DNA of 64,000 nt, from assembly GCF_000152905.1 (NCBI RefSeq), contig NZ_CH672416.1, forward strand, positions 330,398 to 394,397, read 5' to 3'. The notes beneath the pieces were generated by a model. It had not been told where the DNA came from. It saw only the letters and a program-made list of their open reading frames with translations, and did not search any database. Source of the DNA: Nitrobacter sp. Nb-311A (GTDB lineage: Bacteria; Pseudomonadota; Alphaproteobacteria; Rhizobiales; Xanthobacteraceae). The first letter of the stretch is position 1, and the number at the start of each line of letters is the position of its first letter. The position numbers and the translations under genes are program-made. Below are positions 34,212 through 42,743 of the stretch, piece by piece.

Positions 34212-34366
34212 GGAAACGGATTGTATGTCAAGCGAATGCCCCGCGGCTTTCCGAGCTTGACGAGCGCTGCCGCCTTCGGCGGGCCGCCCGGCATTGGTCA
34301 TGAAACCAATGAGTTCCCTCGCCGTTGTTGCAGGCGGGATCACGCGGGCAAGGGGCTCCATGCAAC

Positions 34367-35494
34367 ATGGCGGAAGACACTCCGACGACTTCGGGCATCG
34401 GCAAGCACGGCGTTCTCCGGCTGCCTTCGGTGGATGTCGACAGCTACAACATCGAACTGAAGGACGATGACGGCTTTCTCGGCGACCGCGCCTGCAGGGG
34501 CGCCTTCCGGAAAATCCTCGACGATTTGCGCAAGCCGCTGAAGAAAAACGGCGACGACCCGCTCGGCAAAACTCCGTCCGAGGAGATTGGCAAGGGACCG
34601 CTCGACAAGGCGCTGATCGGCGAGGACATCGAGGCTGCGGCATTGGTGCACGGCGCGATCGAGGAATTCGCGCAGGAGCTGGCTTATGTGACCGGCCGTT
34701 TTCTCAAAACCAAAGCTTGGGCCGACACCGAATGCATCGTCGTCGGCGGCGGCTTCCGCAAGAGTCGGGTGGGCGAGATCGCGATCGCCCGCACCGACCT
34801 GTTGCTGAAAAGCGAGGGCCACAAAGTGCACCTGATCCCGATTCGCTTCGATCCCGACGAGGCCGGGCTGATCGGCTGTCTGCATCTGGCGCCGTCGTGG
34901 ATATTCGAGGCGTTCGACAGCATTCTGGCGGTCGATATCGGCGGCACCAATATCCGTTGCGGCGTCATCGAGACCAAATGCAAGAAAGCTGCCGATCTCT
35001 CCAAGGCGGCTGTGTGGAAGTCTGATCTGTGGCGTCATGCCGACGATGAGCCAACCCGAGAGGGCGCGGTGAAGAAACTCGCGAAAATGCTAAAGGATCT
35101 CATTTCGCAGGCGGAAAAGCAGGGACTGAAGCTCGCGCCGTTCATCGGCATTTCCTGTCCAGGCGTGATCCAGGAGGACGGATCGATCGAGAAGGGCGCG
35201 CAGAACCTTCCCGGCAATTGGGAGAGCAGCAGATTCAACCTGCCGGCGTTACTGATCGGGGCCATCCCCCAGATCGGCGGTCACGACACCACCGTGCTCA
35301 TGCACAATGACGGCGTGGCGCAGGGCCTGAGCGAAATGCCCTACATGCAAGACATCAGCCGCTGGGGCGTATTGACCATCGGTACCGGCCTTGGCAACGC
35401 GCGCTTCACCAACCGCAGGAAAGAGAACAAGAAAGAGAAGAAGCCAGAGAACGGAAAGGACAAGGATAAGAAAGACAGGACAGCCAAGGACTGA
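34367..35494 (+). CDS. ROK-type sugar kinase-like protein, apparently circularly permuted
   Basis: 375-residue ROK/hexokinase-fold protein. The phosphate-binding DIGGTNIRCG is at residues 190-199, SCPG at 263-266, HND with the likely catalytic Asp315 at 313-315 and GTGLGNA at 339-345. In normal ROK kinases the IVxGGG and AGLxGAA segments come last; here VVGGG (125-129) and AGLIG (166-170) come before DIGGT, so the two halves appear swapped. The zinc motif CGxxGCxE is not seen. The protein ends in a Lys/Glu-rich tail (NKKEKKPENGKDKDKKD). The start at 34367 (MAEDTPTT) is preferred over 34325. The substrate is unknown. Confidence 0.75.
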   Translation: MAEDTPTTSGIGKHGVLRLPSVDVDSYNIELKDDDGFLGDRACRGAFRKILDDLRKPLKKNGDDPLGKTPSEEIGKGPLDKALIGEDIEAAALVHGAIEEFAQELAYVTGRFLKTKAWADTECIVVGGGFRKSRVGEIAIARTDLLLKSEGHKVHLIPIRFDPDEAGLIGCLHLAPSWIFEAFDSILAVDIGGTNIRCGVIETKCKKAADLSKAAVWKSDLWRHADDEPTREGAVKKLAKMLKDLISQAEKQGLKLAPFIGISCPGVIQEDGSIEKGAQNLPGNWESSRFNLPALLIGAIPQIGGHDTTVLMHNDGVAQGLSEMPYMQDISRWGVLTIGTGLGNARFTNRRKENKKEKKPENGKDKDKKDRTAKD

Positions 35495-35983
35495 GTTCCT
35501 TTCACAACAAAGTAACCTTGATTGGTGAGGTTAAAATCGGGATCGCGTTGCCGGTTTCATAAAGACCGCTACGGTCGGATGGTCGCGCAGGTGGTCCGCG
35601 AAGCCGCACTTCCGACCACGATTTTAATGACGCGGCACGGGACCGTCGGTTATTATCGCGTCCGGCGGTCCCACTCTTGTCGAGAATTAAGACGCTGGTG
35701 ACGCCCGATTCGGCCCGGCCGGAGCCCGTTGTCGCGAGTCCAGAGCCTTCCCGCTCTGGATAGAGCTCCATGATTTTGATTTGATGCGTTTTCTTCACGC
35801 GAACCGGTATCCATCCTCGGGTCAGCCCGAGGACATGCTTCGCTCGAAACGCGATAGTTGCCGGTTCGCTTTTGCATTTGACCGCGCGGCAATGTATCAA
35901 TGCGCGCGTTTTTTCGCGCGAACCTGTTTCCGCTTCGCATGAAAACGCGCTAAACGCGACCCCGCCCGCCCGGCGGCCCCTTT
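35495..35983. repeat. Repeat mosaic upstream of tRNA-Ser
   Basis: No gene is seen. One repeat copy runs from GCGTTTTC (35786-35793) to GAAACGC (35846-35852) and contains a nested palindrome CCTCGGG-TCAG-CCCGAGG (35815-35832). A second, diverged copy occupies about 35902-35950 and ends in GAAAACGCGC. Apparent reading frames here are antisense to the tRNA and the repeats. Confidence 0.65.
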
Positions 35984-36073
35984 GGAGAGGTGGCAGAGTG
36001 GTCGAATGCACCGCACTCGAAATGCGGCATAGGTGCAAGCCTATCGGGGGTTCGAATCCCTCCCTCTCCGCCA
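35984..36073 (+). tRNA. tRNA-Ser(CGA)
   Basis: A complete class II tRNA of 90 nt including the encoded CCA. The acceptor stem GGAGAGG (35984-35990) pairs with CCTCTCC (36063-36069). The anticodon stem CCGCA/TGCGG encloses loop CTCGAAA, with anticodon CGA at 36018-36020, reading UCG. A long variable arm and GGTTCGAATCC T-arm are present. The integrase begins 87 bp downstream. Confidence 0.97.
36050..36073 (+). other. Probable attL at the tRNA-Ser 3' end
   Basis: Tyrosine-integrase islands usually recombine in the T-arm and acceptor part of a tRNA gene, and the integrase starts right after this one. The exact core cannot be set because no second copy of this 3' sequence was found up to 64000. 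Confidence 0.55.
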
Positions 36074-36159
36074 CCGGCACAAAGTATCCAATGAAATCAA
36101 CAGGTCATTGATCGCCATAGGCTTTTTTCCGCCCGACTGGTACACACGGGTGGTACACA

Positions 36160-37680
36160 ATGGCCCTTTCGATGAGTCGTCCCTGGAAGCATCCCGACAG
36201 CGGTTTTTATTGGTTCCGAAAGCGAGTTCCAAAGGATCTTCGCAACCTCGTCGGAAAGAACGAGTTGCGCTTCACTCTGGGCACGCGAGACCCGAGCGAA
36301 GCAAAGCGGCTCCTTGCCATCAAGCTCGTTGAAATTGAGGAGCGCTGGTCGAATTTGCGGCGGGGAGAGCGCCCGCTTTCCCCGGACGAGATTGCTCGAG
36401 AAGCGGCAGCGATAGGCGAGCGATTTCGGCGGCAGCTCGAAGCCGCCCCGTACGAACCGGTGGACTGGGACCTCAATATTGGCGCCACCTTATGGAAAGA
36501 ACCGACGCCTGCCGAATTTGTCGCACAGCTATTTGACCCAACAGCTGCCCAGACCATGAAGGACAAACAGCAGTCGCGTCAGCGAAAGCTCTGCTATTAC
36601 GTTGTCGACCTGCATCTCACCGCAAAGGAGCTGTTCCTTCAACATGACGATCGCGAAAAGGTGGCCCGAGCCGCCACTATCGAGCTGCAGCGTGCAGTCC
36701 AAGCACACCAAAACTATCTACTGGGCAAAGCTGAAGCCCAGCCACATGCTGGCATGTCCACAACTTTTCGGCAGGCTGTAGCACCCCTAACGTTCGAAGC
36801 GATCATCCAAGGATGGCTCATCGAAAAGAAACCAAACCAAAAGACCGAATACACATGGCGCAGGGTCATGAAGGAGCTCTCGGGATTCCTTGGCCATGAT
36901 GATGCACGCCGTGTTCGTGCAGAGAATCTTGTGGAGTGGAAAGCAGACCTCCTTTCAAAGGATCTGAAGGCCAAGACCATTCGCGACAGTAAACTTGCAC
37001 CGGTGCGAGCCATTTTCCAATGGGCCGTGGATAATCGAAAGCTCGATACCAATCCTGCTGCCCGCGTTAACATCGATCTCAAAGCACGTCCGTCAGAGAA
37101 GAGACGAGGTTACACGGACGATGAGGCCAGGATCATCTTGAGCGCTGCGCACACTGAGAGGGAAGCGCACAAGCGCTGGGTGCCTTGGGTTTGTGCCTAT
37201 ACGGGCGCGCGGATTGCAGAAATCTGTCAGCTTCGCGCGGAAGACATCAAGCAGATTGACGGCATCTGGTGCATTGCTTTCACAGGCGAAGCCGGCTCAC
37301 TGAAGAACGTGAATTCGGAGCGCGTGGTGCCGGTGCATTCGGCCTTGAAAACGGAAGGCTTTCTGAAGTTTGTGGCTTCCGCTCGCAAGGGCCCCTTGTT
37401 CGACGAACTGTCCCCGGATCGATTTGGTAGCCGCGGTGGCACCGGTACCAAGATCCTCAGCAGATGGATCAGGTCGCTCGGTGTGACGGATACCCGAATT
37501 TCGCCAAACCATTCATGGCGGCATCGCATCAAAACGCTAGGTCGGCGTTATGGGCTTGCGGTTGATATTCTCGACGCAATGACCGGTCACGGTCGTAAGA
37601 CGGTGGCAGACACCTACGGTGAGTTTCCGCCAGCCGCGATGTTGCGGGAGCTTTCGAAAATTCCGCCAGTCAAGCTGTAA
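36160..37680 (+). CDS. Tyrosine-type site-specific integrase
   Basis: 506-residue phage/ICE-type integrase. The N-terminal part has the DUF6538-like text RPWKHPDSGFYWFRKRVPKDL common in alphaproteobacterial island integrases, a core-binding SAM-like domain (about 225-305) and a catalytic domain with R351 (TGARIAE), H451-x-x-R454 (HSWRHR), H477 (TGHGRK) and Y486 (DTYGEF). All the catalytic residues are intact, so the island may still be mobile. It lies next to tRNA-Ser, its probable target, and points into the island. Confidence 0.95.
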   Translation: MALSMSRPWKHPDSGFYWFRKRVPKDLRNLVGKNELRFTLGTRDPSEAKRLLAIKLVEIEERWSNLRRGERPLSPDEIAREAAAIGERFRRQLEAAPYEPVDWDLNIGATLWKEPTPAEFVAQLFDPTAAQTMKDKQQSRQRKLCYYVVDLHLTAKELFLQHDDREKVARAATIELQRAVQAHQNYLLGKAEAQPHAGMSTTFRQAVAPLTFEAIIQGWLIEKKPNQKTEYTWRRVMKELSGFLGHDDARRVRAENLVEWKADLLSKDLKAKTIRDSKLAPVRAIFQWAVDNRKLDTNPAARVNIDLKARPSEKRRGYTDDEARIILSAAHTEREAHKRWVPWVCAYTGARIAEICQLRAEDIKQIDGIWCIAFTGEAGSLKNVNSERVVPVHSALKTEGFLKFVASARKGPLFDELSPDRFGSRGGTGTKILSRWIRSLGVTDTRISPNHSWRHRIKTLGRRYGLAVDILDAMTGHGRKTVADTYGEFPPAAMLRELSKIPPVKL

Positions 37681-37897
37681 GGTTTAGCGATCAAATCATC
37701 CGCACCACGAAACCGCCCATAATAGCCTGCATCATAGCCTGCATCCATAATTTTCAGAGAGTTAGGTCGTGGAATAACTCGATGAGCAAATGGGCAGAGA
37801 ACGTTGAGTGCCGCGATATGCATTGCAACTGTCTTTCGACCTGCCGGACAGACTCCCGCCCGAAATCGCCAGCCAGATCTCTGCCTCTGGTCGGGCC

Positions 37898-38677
37898 TCA
37901 TCCCGCTCCGAAATCCGGAATGATGAGATTCTCTGGTGGCCGCGCAACGATCACAGAGATGTTGTCTCTCGCGCCGACGGCGAAAACCTTGGCCACGAGA
38001 TCGCGCACAGCTCGGATGGGATCGTTGGCCACACTCAGAGCATGCCTAATGTCCCGGTCGTCTACCATGTCGGTGAGTCCGTCGCTGCATAGCAGAAGGG
38101 TTTCGTCAGTTCCGTGCGGCGCATCGATTTTGGTGTGGGGCTCGATGGCAACGGGAAACGAGGAGCCACCGAGCGCCTGGGTGATGGCATGCGACCGGCG
38201 GTTGCCCGAGCGGTTGATCCCATCATCGGCGACATCGTCGTGGCTAAGCTGGATGAGCCGGCCGGCGCTGAACAGGTAGCTGCGGCTGTCGCCGACGTTG
38301 AAGGTGAGCAGCGCTGTGGGGGTGAGGAACGCCCCAACCAGCGTGGTCCCCATACCAAGCGCCGCCTCCTGCTGCTCCATCAGCGTGTACAGATGCTGAT
38401 TGGCATCTTCGATCACTTCCGAACACGTTTCCGGATTTGAGAGCCGGTCGGCGGCTGCAACCAGATAATCGAGCACTGCACGGCTGGCCAGCGCGCCTTG
38501 CGCGTGGCCGCCCATGCCGTCCGCGACCATCAGGAGACAGCCATCGCCGGGTGCCGTCATGGCGACGGGCGTGCTCATGTCGCCCGTCAGCACGCGAGAG
38601 CCGACAGAGATGGCGTCCTCGTTTGCCGGCCGCATGCGACCGCGATGGGTGAAGGCAGCGATGGTCCAGCCCGTCAT
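37898..38677 (-). CDS. PP2C-family serine/threonine phosphatase
   Basis: 259-residue PPM/PP2C phosphatase, the metal-dependent type that reverses Ser/Thr phosphorylation. RMRPANEDA (residues 15-22), VADGMGGHAQG (51-61), FNVGDSRSYLF, CSDGLTDMV and ARDNISVIV carry the metal-binding aspartates. ATG 38677 (MTGWTIAAF) has GGGAGG at 7 nt upstream. It is the last gene of a minus-strand set with two membrane proteins. No partner Ser/Thr kinase is seen in the window, so the phosphoprotein substrate is unknown; a kinase outside the window or an unrecognised one is possible. Confidence 0.9.
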   Translation of the reverse strand: MTGWTIAAFTHRGRMRPANEDAISVGSRVLTGDMSTPVAMTAPGDGCLLMVADGMGGHAQGALASRAVLDYLVAAADRLSNPETCSEVIEDANQHLYTLMEQQEAALGMGTTLVGAFLTPTALLTFNVGDSRSYLFSAGRLIQLSHDDVADDGINRSGNRRSHAITQALGGSSFPVAIEPHTKIDAPHGTDETLLLCSDGLTDMVDDRDIRHALSVANDPIRAVRDLVAKVFAVGARDNISVIVARPPENLIIPDFGAG

Positions 38678-38767
38678 GCGCAGACCTCCCACGCTTTCGG
38701 AAAGGAGAGACCTCCGTACAGGAATAGCTCAGGCGGTTGCGATACGGCCATAAGCGCAGCGCTTGAA

Positions 38768-39184
38768 TTACGTTGTAGCGTCGCCCAACAGCCTGGCCTT
38801 CAGGTCGTCGAATTCGCCTTGAGAGATCGCCCCTCTGGTCAAAAGGCCATGAAGGCGCTCCAGCTCCTGAGCGATGGACGATTGTGGCAGCGGTGGAGGC
38901 TCGACGACATGAACCTTTTTCACGTCGTTGACAAAGAGGTTGAGACCGGATTCCCCGCCACTACTCGTCGACCCCACGCGCTGAGCTGCCCGCATCGCCC
39001 AGACCAACGCGATCCCCCAACCGATGATGGTGCCGCCGAAGGCGACGTTGATGACAAGGATGATCCAGCGGTTCGGATGATCGCGCCGGAATGCTACGAT
39101 GCTCGGGATGATGTAGATGATGCCGGCGAAGAGGAATACGATGCCTAGGAAGATTAGGTCGCCGGCATGAGAATCGGGCTGCAT
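38768..39184 (-). CDS. Superinfection-immunity-like membrane protein with SHOCT domain
   Basis: 138-residue protein with two membrane spans (LIFLGIVFLFAGIIYIIPSI and WIILVINVAFGGTIIGWGIA) joined by FRRDHPNR. This layout matches the Imm_superinfect family named after the T4 protein that blocks DNA entry of a second phage. The C-terminus is a SHOCT domain (ELERLHGLLTRGAISQGEFD). It starts one base after the upstream GYF_2 gene stop, so the two are coupled. Such proteins also occur as general membrane proteins, so an immunity role is an inference. Confidence 0.8.
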   Translation of the reverse strand: MQPDSHAGDLIFLGIVFLFAGIIYIIPSIVAFRRDHPNRWIILVINVAFGGTIIGWGIALVWAMRAAQRVGSTSSGGESGLNLFVNDVKKVHVVEPPPLPQSSIAQELERLHGLLTRGAISQGEFDDLKARLLGDATT

Positions 39185-39185
39185 G

Positions 39186-39785
39186 TTACAATACTCGCAG
39201 AATGATTGAGGCGATGAACGACGCTATCCAGACGTATCCATAGGTCGGCGTCTGGCACAGCCGTTGTGCGCGCATGAAGAGATAGGCCGGGGCTAACAAA
39301 AGCGCGAAGAACGTCATCCATCCGGAACTGTAGCCGGCGCGCTTGAGTTGCGCCGCGTCGGTCAGGCACAGCGTCGCATTCACCAGAAGCGGAACGAGCC
39401 AGGTGAGCGGCGACAGGAAAGCCAGATACGGCGGATCGTAGACGGGAGTGCCGTCCAGGAACTGAATGATATGAGTGAGTTGATAATGCAGGATGGCGGC
39501 ATCCACGAACACATACGCGATCGGCGCGACGGCGAGCGCCCACACCAAACCATTGTTCAGGTGGCTTGAAGCAATAGGCGGCGGGGTATTCTTGAGCTGC
39601 GTACCGAGGTCTGTGGTGCGCAATGGCTGCCAGTCGGCCAACCCTTTGCGCCAGATCGGGGTCTCACCGTCGATCGTCCGTGCGGCCAGGAGTTTGTGGA
39701 GTTCGTCGGCCGGGAAAGGCCCTTTGCGCTGTCCGCCTTGGGTATAGAACCACCCCTCACCGTCTGTCGTGCTGTGGTCAGTCAA
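39186..39785 (-). CDS. GYF_2 (DUF4339) domain membrane protein
   Basis: 199 residues. An N-terminal GYF_2 domain (GWFYTQGGQRKGPFPADELH through DWQPL, residues 10-52), a likely peptide-binding module, is followed by about four hydrophobic segments (LVWALAVAPIAYVFVDAAIL, LAFLSPLTWLVPLLVNATL, FALLLAPAYLFM, VWIASFIASIILRVL). The start is an unusual TTG at 39785 with a good SD (GGAGAG) 5 nt upstream. It immediately precedes the SHOCT protein, and both may form a membrane complex with the phosphatase nearby. Confidence 0.8.
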   Translation of the reverse strand: MTDHSTTDGEGWFYTQGGQRKGPFPADELHKLLAARTIDGETPIWRKGLADWQPLRTTDLGTQLKNTPPPIASSHLNNGLVWALAVAPIAYVFVDAAILHYQLTHIIQFLDGTPVYDPPYLAFLSPLTWLVPLLVNATLCLTDAAQLKRAGYSSGWMTFFALLLAPAYLFMRAQRLCQTPTYGYVWIASFIASIILRVL

Positions 39786-40001
39786 TATATCTCTCCGTTA
39801 TGATCCGGTCCGCGTCGAGAGCGGTTGGCCGTGTTCGTCCACTGACCGGCCAACGCGGCACTCTGAAAACTCGAGCCGTCAGGATGGACGCGGTCGACAC
39901 GGGGATCGCGTCGAAAGCGTCGATCCTCCTAGATTCAAATGAGGCCCCGAGAAATTGCGGGCTTTACCAAGAAATTCTCCGGCGTGACTTTATTGCCGCA
40001 G

Positions 40002-40988
40002 TTACAGCTTGGTGGGCGGCCGAAAAGCGCCGCCGGCCGATGAAGGATCACCGGCCGCGTACACCATCACATTCGGATCGGCGGTCTTGAGAGCATTCAG
40101 GATGACTTGCAGCTGGCCCTTTTTTTGATCGGCATCGAAGCCGAAGATGATCAGGCGCGGCTTGGGATCAATCGTGAGGCCCGCGTTGCCGGTAGCAACT
40201 TCTTGCACCATCGGGTCACACGGGAGCGGCACACCAGCTCCTGAGTCCGAACGCACGTGACGGCGCATCGCGCCTAGCCGCAGGATGGCGCGGCAGGCGG
40301 CCTGGTAGCGGGCGATCAGCGCCGGGGTGTGATGACTAAGGGTTGATCGGTAGCGGCGAAGCTGACCAACCACCGCGGGCACTCCGCTGCGTGCCCTGAG
40401 CGCCGTATTGGTAAAATGCTTGGCCTCGTGGAACACCACCGCGATGTCTGTGCCTTGTCGTTCTAATGTTGCGACATCGAGCCGGTCTAGACTGCGATTG
40501 GCCGATGAACCAGCGCCGTCAGCCATGCTGCCGTTACCCTCGCGCTCTTGTGCTCTCCCCAAGGCAATTTCGACATCGACTACGGCTGGGCTGCCCATAA
40601 TCATCGGGTGCAAGCCGCTCTTCTCGGCCCCCGCGAGATCGCTGGCCGCGCGGATCATGTCCCGAAGCGTTTCTTGGCCGGCATAGTGAGTCCAGCCGAT
40701 CCCGTTCGGCCTGAATTCGCCATCGACCAGTTCGGCCAGTGCCTGTTGTTGGCGGACCAGATATTTGACATGGGTCTTGGGGCTGGCGGTGCCGTCGCCC
40801 CTGTCGTCGATCCGGAAGATCGAGCCACCTCGATAGTAAACGTTCAAGGAGTTGCGGCGCACGGCCAGGAAGACGTCATCGCGCTTGAGGACATCCCGCC
40901 ACCAGGATCCGCTGTTCTGCCGGGCCAGTTGGTCGAGGTGGTCCAGAAACGCGTCACTGACGCCGTAGCTGGAATCAGAATCTGTCAC
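40002..40988 (-). CDS. Putative PD-(D/E)XK nuclease-like protein
   Basis: 328-residue protein with no family name I can assign. RLDVATL (D171), VVFHEAKHF (E188-x-K190) and QLRRYR (from Q209) fit the D...ExK...Q pattern of PD-(D/E)XK nucleases such as Mrr-type or VRR domains. The N-terminal 130 residues are unlike anything I recognise. GTG 40988 is preferred: it overlaps the stop of the upstream MBL gene (GTGA) and has GGGAGG 7 nt before; an ATG at 41006 is also possible. Translational coupling suggests it works with the MBL-fold protein. Confidence 0.7.
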   Translation of the reverse strand: MTDSDSSYGVSDAFLDHLDQLARQNSGSWWRDVLKRDDVFLAVRRNSLNVYYRGGSIFRIDDRGDGTASPKTHVKYLVRQQQALAELVDGEFRPNGIGWTHYAGQETLRDMIRAASDLAGAEKSGLHPMIMGSPAVVDVEIALGRAQEREGNGSMADGAGSSANRSLDRLDVATLERQGTDIAVVFHEAKHFTNTALRARSGVPAVVGQLRRYRSTLSHHTPALIARYQAACRAILRLGAMRRHVRSDSGAGVPLPCDPMVQEVATGNAGLTIDPKPRLIIFGFDADQKKGQLQVILNALKTADPNVMVYAAGDPSSAGGAFRPPTKL

Positions 40989-42232
40989 GCGGCGACCTCC
41001 CACCATTCGCCGTCCTGCTTGAGTGCGACGGCCTCAAAATGCTCCGGAAACGACTGCGGTGCGAAGGTATGGACCGGCACCAGCATCTTGGGCGCCACCG
41101 CGCGAGCCAGTCGTTTCAGGTCCTTGATGCTGGCATGGCCGGAGGTATGGGCATGGACCAGCGGGATATCGCGCTGCGCCAGTTCCGCCATGAGCGCCCG
41201 GCCGCGTTCCTGTGCGAGGTAGCCGCTCCATTGCGACCAGATCGCAACCGCGCCGCTTAGGCACCCCGCCCGGTCGAGGTCGCTGAGCATCGCCGAGCGA
41301 AACAGCATCGCCGCGTTCGGCGCGATCTCGGTCAGCCCTTCGCCGAAAATGCGGTGTGTGGCGTGGTGATCAAGAAGATCGAAGCGCCCGGACCGCTTGA
41401 TCTGAACGCGCTGATACTGCGGGATGTAAAGAGCTACACCGGGCCAGTTCGATTGCGGGATATGGGTGTTGTCGGTCGCCCGCAGCATTTCGGCGGTATA
41501 GAGGTCGATGATCAGCGTTCGCCCGGTCCGCTTGCAGGCTCGGTAGAGACTGACCATGCGGTCGATGTTCTGCGCGGAGGCCGCGACGAGGGCCAAACCC
41601 TTGGCCTCGCCGAAGAGCTCGACCAGGCGTTGCTCGACCTCCGACTCGGTCGGAAAGGACAGATCGGGATCAAGGCGGCCGAAGCTCGATCCTTCCATCA
41701 GCATGACATCGACGTTTTCAGGCGGATCGGAGACGAGCTTCTCGAACAGCGCCGCTTTGCGACCGTGGCCGCGAATGTCGCCGGAATAGAACAGCCGTTT
41801 GCCGCCAGCCTCAACCTCGATGGCGTGGGCGTCGTAGGCGGAGTGGTCGACAAGATGCGGCGTCACCCGAAACGGGCCAAATTGGAGCGTCGTGCCGCTG
41901 GTGAATTCGACCGGCCTCGCCGGCACATAGGGCCGGGGCACGAACGGGGCTGCGGCCTGCAGAATGCGAAGGGTCGCCGCGCCCAACGCCACCGGGAGAT
42001 CAGGTCCCGCCAACGGCGCCAGACCCCAATGATCCACATGCCCATGCGAGAGCACCAGGCCCAAAAGGTCGTCGCCGCCAGCCAGCCCCTCAATGACCGG
42101 ATGCGATCCGACATCGTCCGGATTGCCGTCCAGCGGCAGCCCCAAATCCAGCAAAAGCCTGGCGCCATCGGCCCGCAGTTCGATGCACGTCCCGCCGATT
42201 TCTTTGGTCCCACGATGGATTCGGACGCGCAC
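40985..42232 (-). CDS. MBL-fold beta-CASP-like metallohydrolase (RNase J/CPSF type)
   Basis: 415-residue metallo-beta-lactamase-fold hydrolase. The metal site LSHGHVDHWG (HxHxDH), the motif-3 His in VDHSAYDAHAIEV and YSGDIRGHG (Asp) are present, and HTSGHASIKDLKRL plus PKMLVPVHTF match the end of beta-CASP nucleases such as RNase J. It lacks RNase J C-terminal domains. The likely role is RNA or DNA cleavage, with substrate unknown. It begins at a GTG at 42232 and is divergent from the XRE gene; the next gene is translationally coupled to it. Confidence 0.85.
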   Translation of the reverse strand: MRVRIHRGTKEIGGTCIELRADGARLLLDLGLPLDGNPDDVGSHPVIEGLAGGDDLLGLVLSHGHVDHWGLAPLAGPDLPVALGAATLRILQAAAPFVPRPYVPARPVEFTSGTTLQFGPFRVTPHLVDHSAYDAHAIEVEAGGKRLFYSGDIRGHGRKAALFEKLVSDPPENVDVMLMEGSSFGRLDPDLSFPTESEVEQRLVELFGEAKGLALVAASAQNIDRMVSLYRACKRTGRTLIIDLYTAEMLRATDNTHIPQSNWPGVALYIPQYQRVQIKRSGRFDLLDHHATHRIFGEGLTEIAPNAAMLFRSAMLSDLDRAGCLSGAVAIWSQWSGYLAQERGRALMAELAQRDIPLVHAHTSGHASIKDLKRLARAVAPKMLVPVHTFAPQSFPEHFEAVALKQDGEWWEVAA

Positions 42233-42261
42233 GAATTAAAAAAGCCCATATGCCCATAATA

Positions 42262-42277
42262 GGGACATTATAGTCCG
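42262..42277. promoter_or_regulatory. Candidate operator between the MBL and XRE genes
   Basis: GGGAC (42262-42266) and GTCC (42273-42276) form an inverted repeat around ATTATA, in the 80-bp divergent spacer. XRE proteins commonly bind such short palindromes near their own start, so this may be the control site for both directions. A further GGAC is at 42287. Confidence 0.45.
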
Positions 42278-42312
42278 TGTTTTAATGGACCGCCAAGCCG
42301 TTTGTTGCCTTA

Positions 42313-42573
42313 ATGAAGGCGACCGCGCTTGTAGCTTGGAATCTTCGACGCCTGCGTGTGAAGCGCGCGTTGTCTCAAGAGGCTTTGGCGGTGGATGCTG
42401 GCATCGACCGTTCGTATGTCGGCCGGCTCGAACGGGGCGTAGAAAATCCGACGGTAGAAACGCTCGATAAATTAGCAACGGCGCTGCAAGTCGCTGCAGC
42501 GGAGCTTCTGCTAGTGCCTAAGGCCGGCGAGAAGCCGCCAGCTACACTTCGAAAAGGGCGTAAAAAGAGGTGA
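42313..42573 (+). CDS. XRE family transcriptional regulator
   Basis: 86-residue DNA-binding protein consisting of one Cro/CI-type helix-turn-helix: NLRRLRVKRALSQEALAVDA, IDRSYVGRLERGVENPTVET and LDKLATALQV are the canonical helices. A short Lys/Arg-rich tail ends it. It faces away from the MBL-nuclease-membrane-phosphatase cluster and has a palindrome in the shared spacer, so it probably controls that cluster and itself. Confidence 0.92.
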   Translation: MKATALVAWNLRRLRVKRALSQEALAVDAGIDRSYVGRLERGVENPTVETLDKLATALQVAAAELLLVPKAGEKPPATLRKGRKKR

Positions 42574-42743
42574 AGATCGCGTAAGCGATATCCGGCCTTG
42601 ATCACGTCAGCATCGCGCACCGGCAGACGACAACCATACTCAGCAGCCTCCTGCGATCTGCGCCGCTCAATCGTCGGGTAGATTTGGCGGAGTGTTGGGC
42701 TATGATTGTCCAATAACAATAATCGCTTGGGGCAGGCTGAGGT

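Noticed and set aside
35502-36080. Minus-strand ORF of 192 codons overlapping tRNA-Ser
   Set aside because: Its N-terminus is the antisense of the tRNA, a classic artefact, and the rest runs through dispersed repeats.
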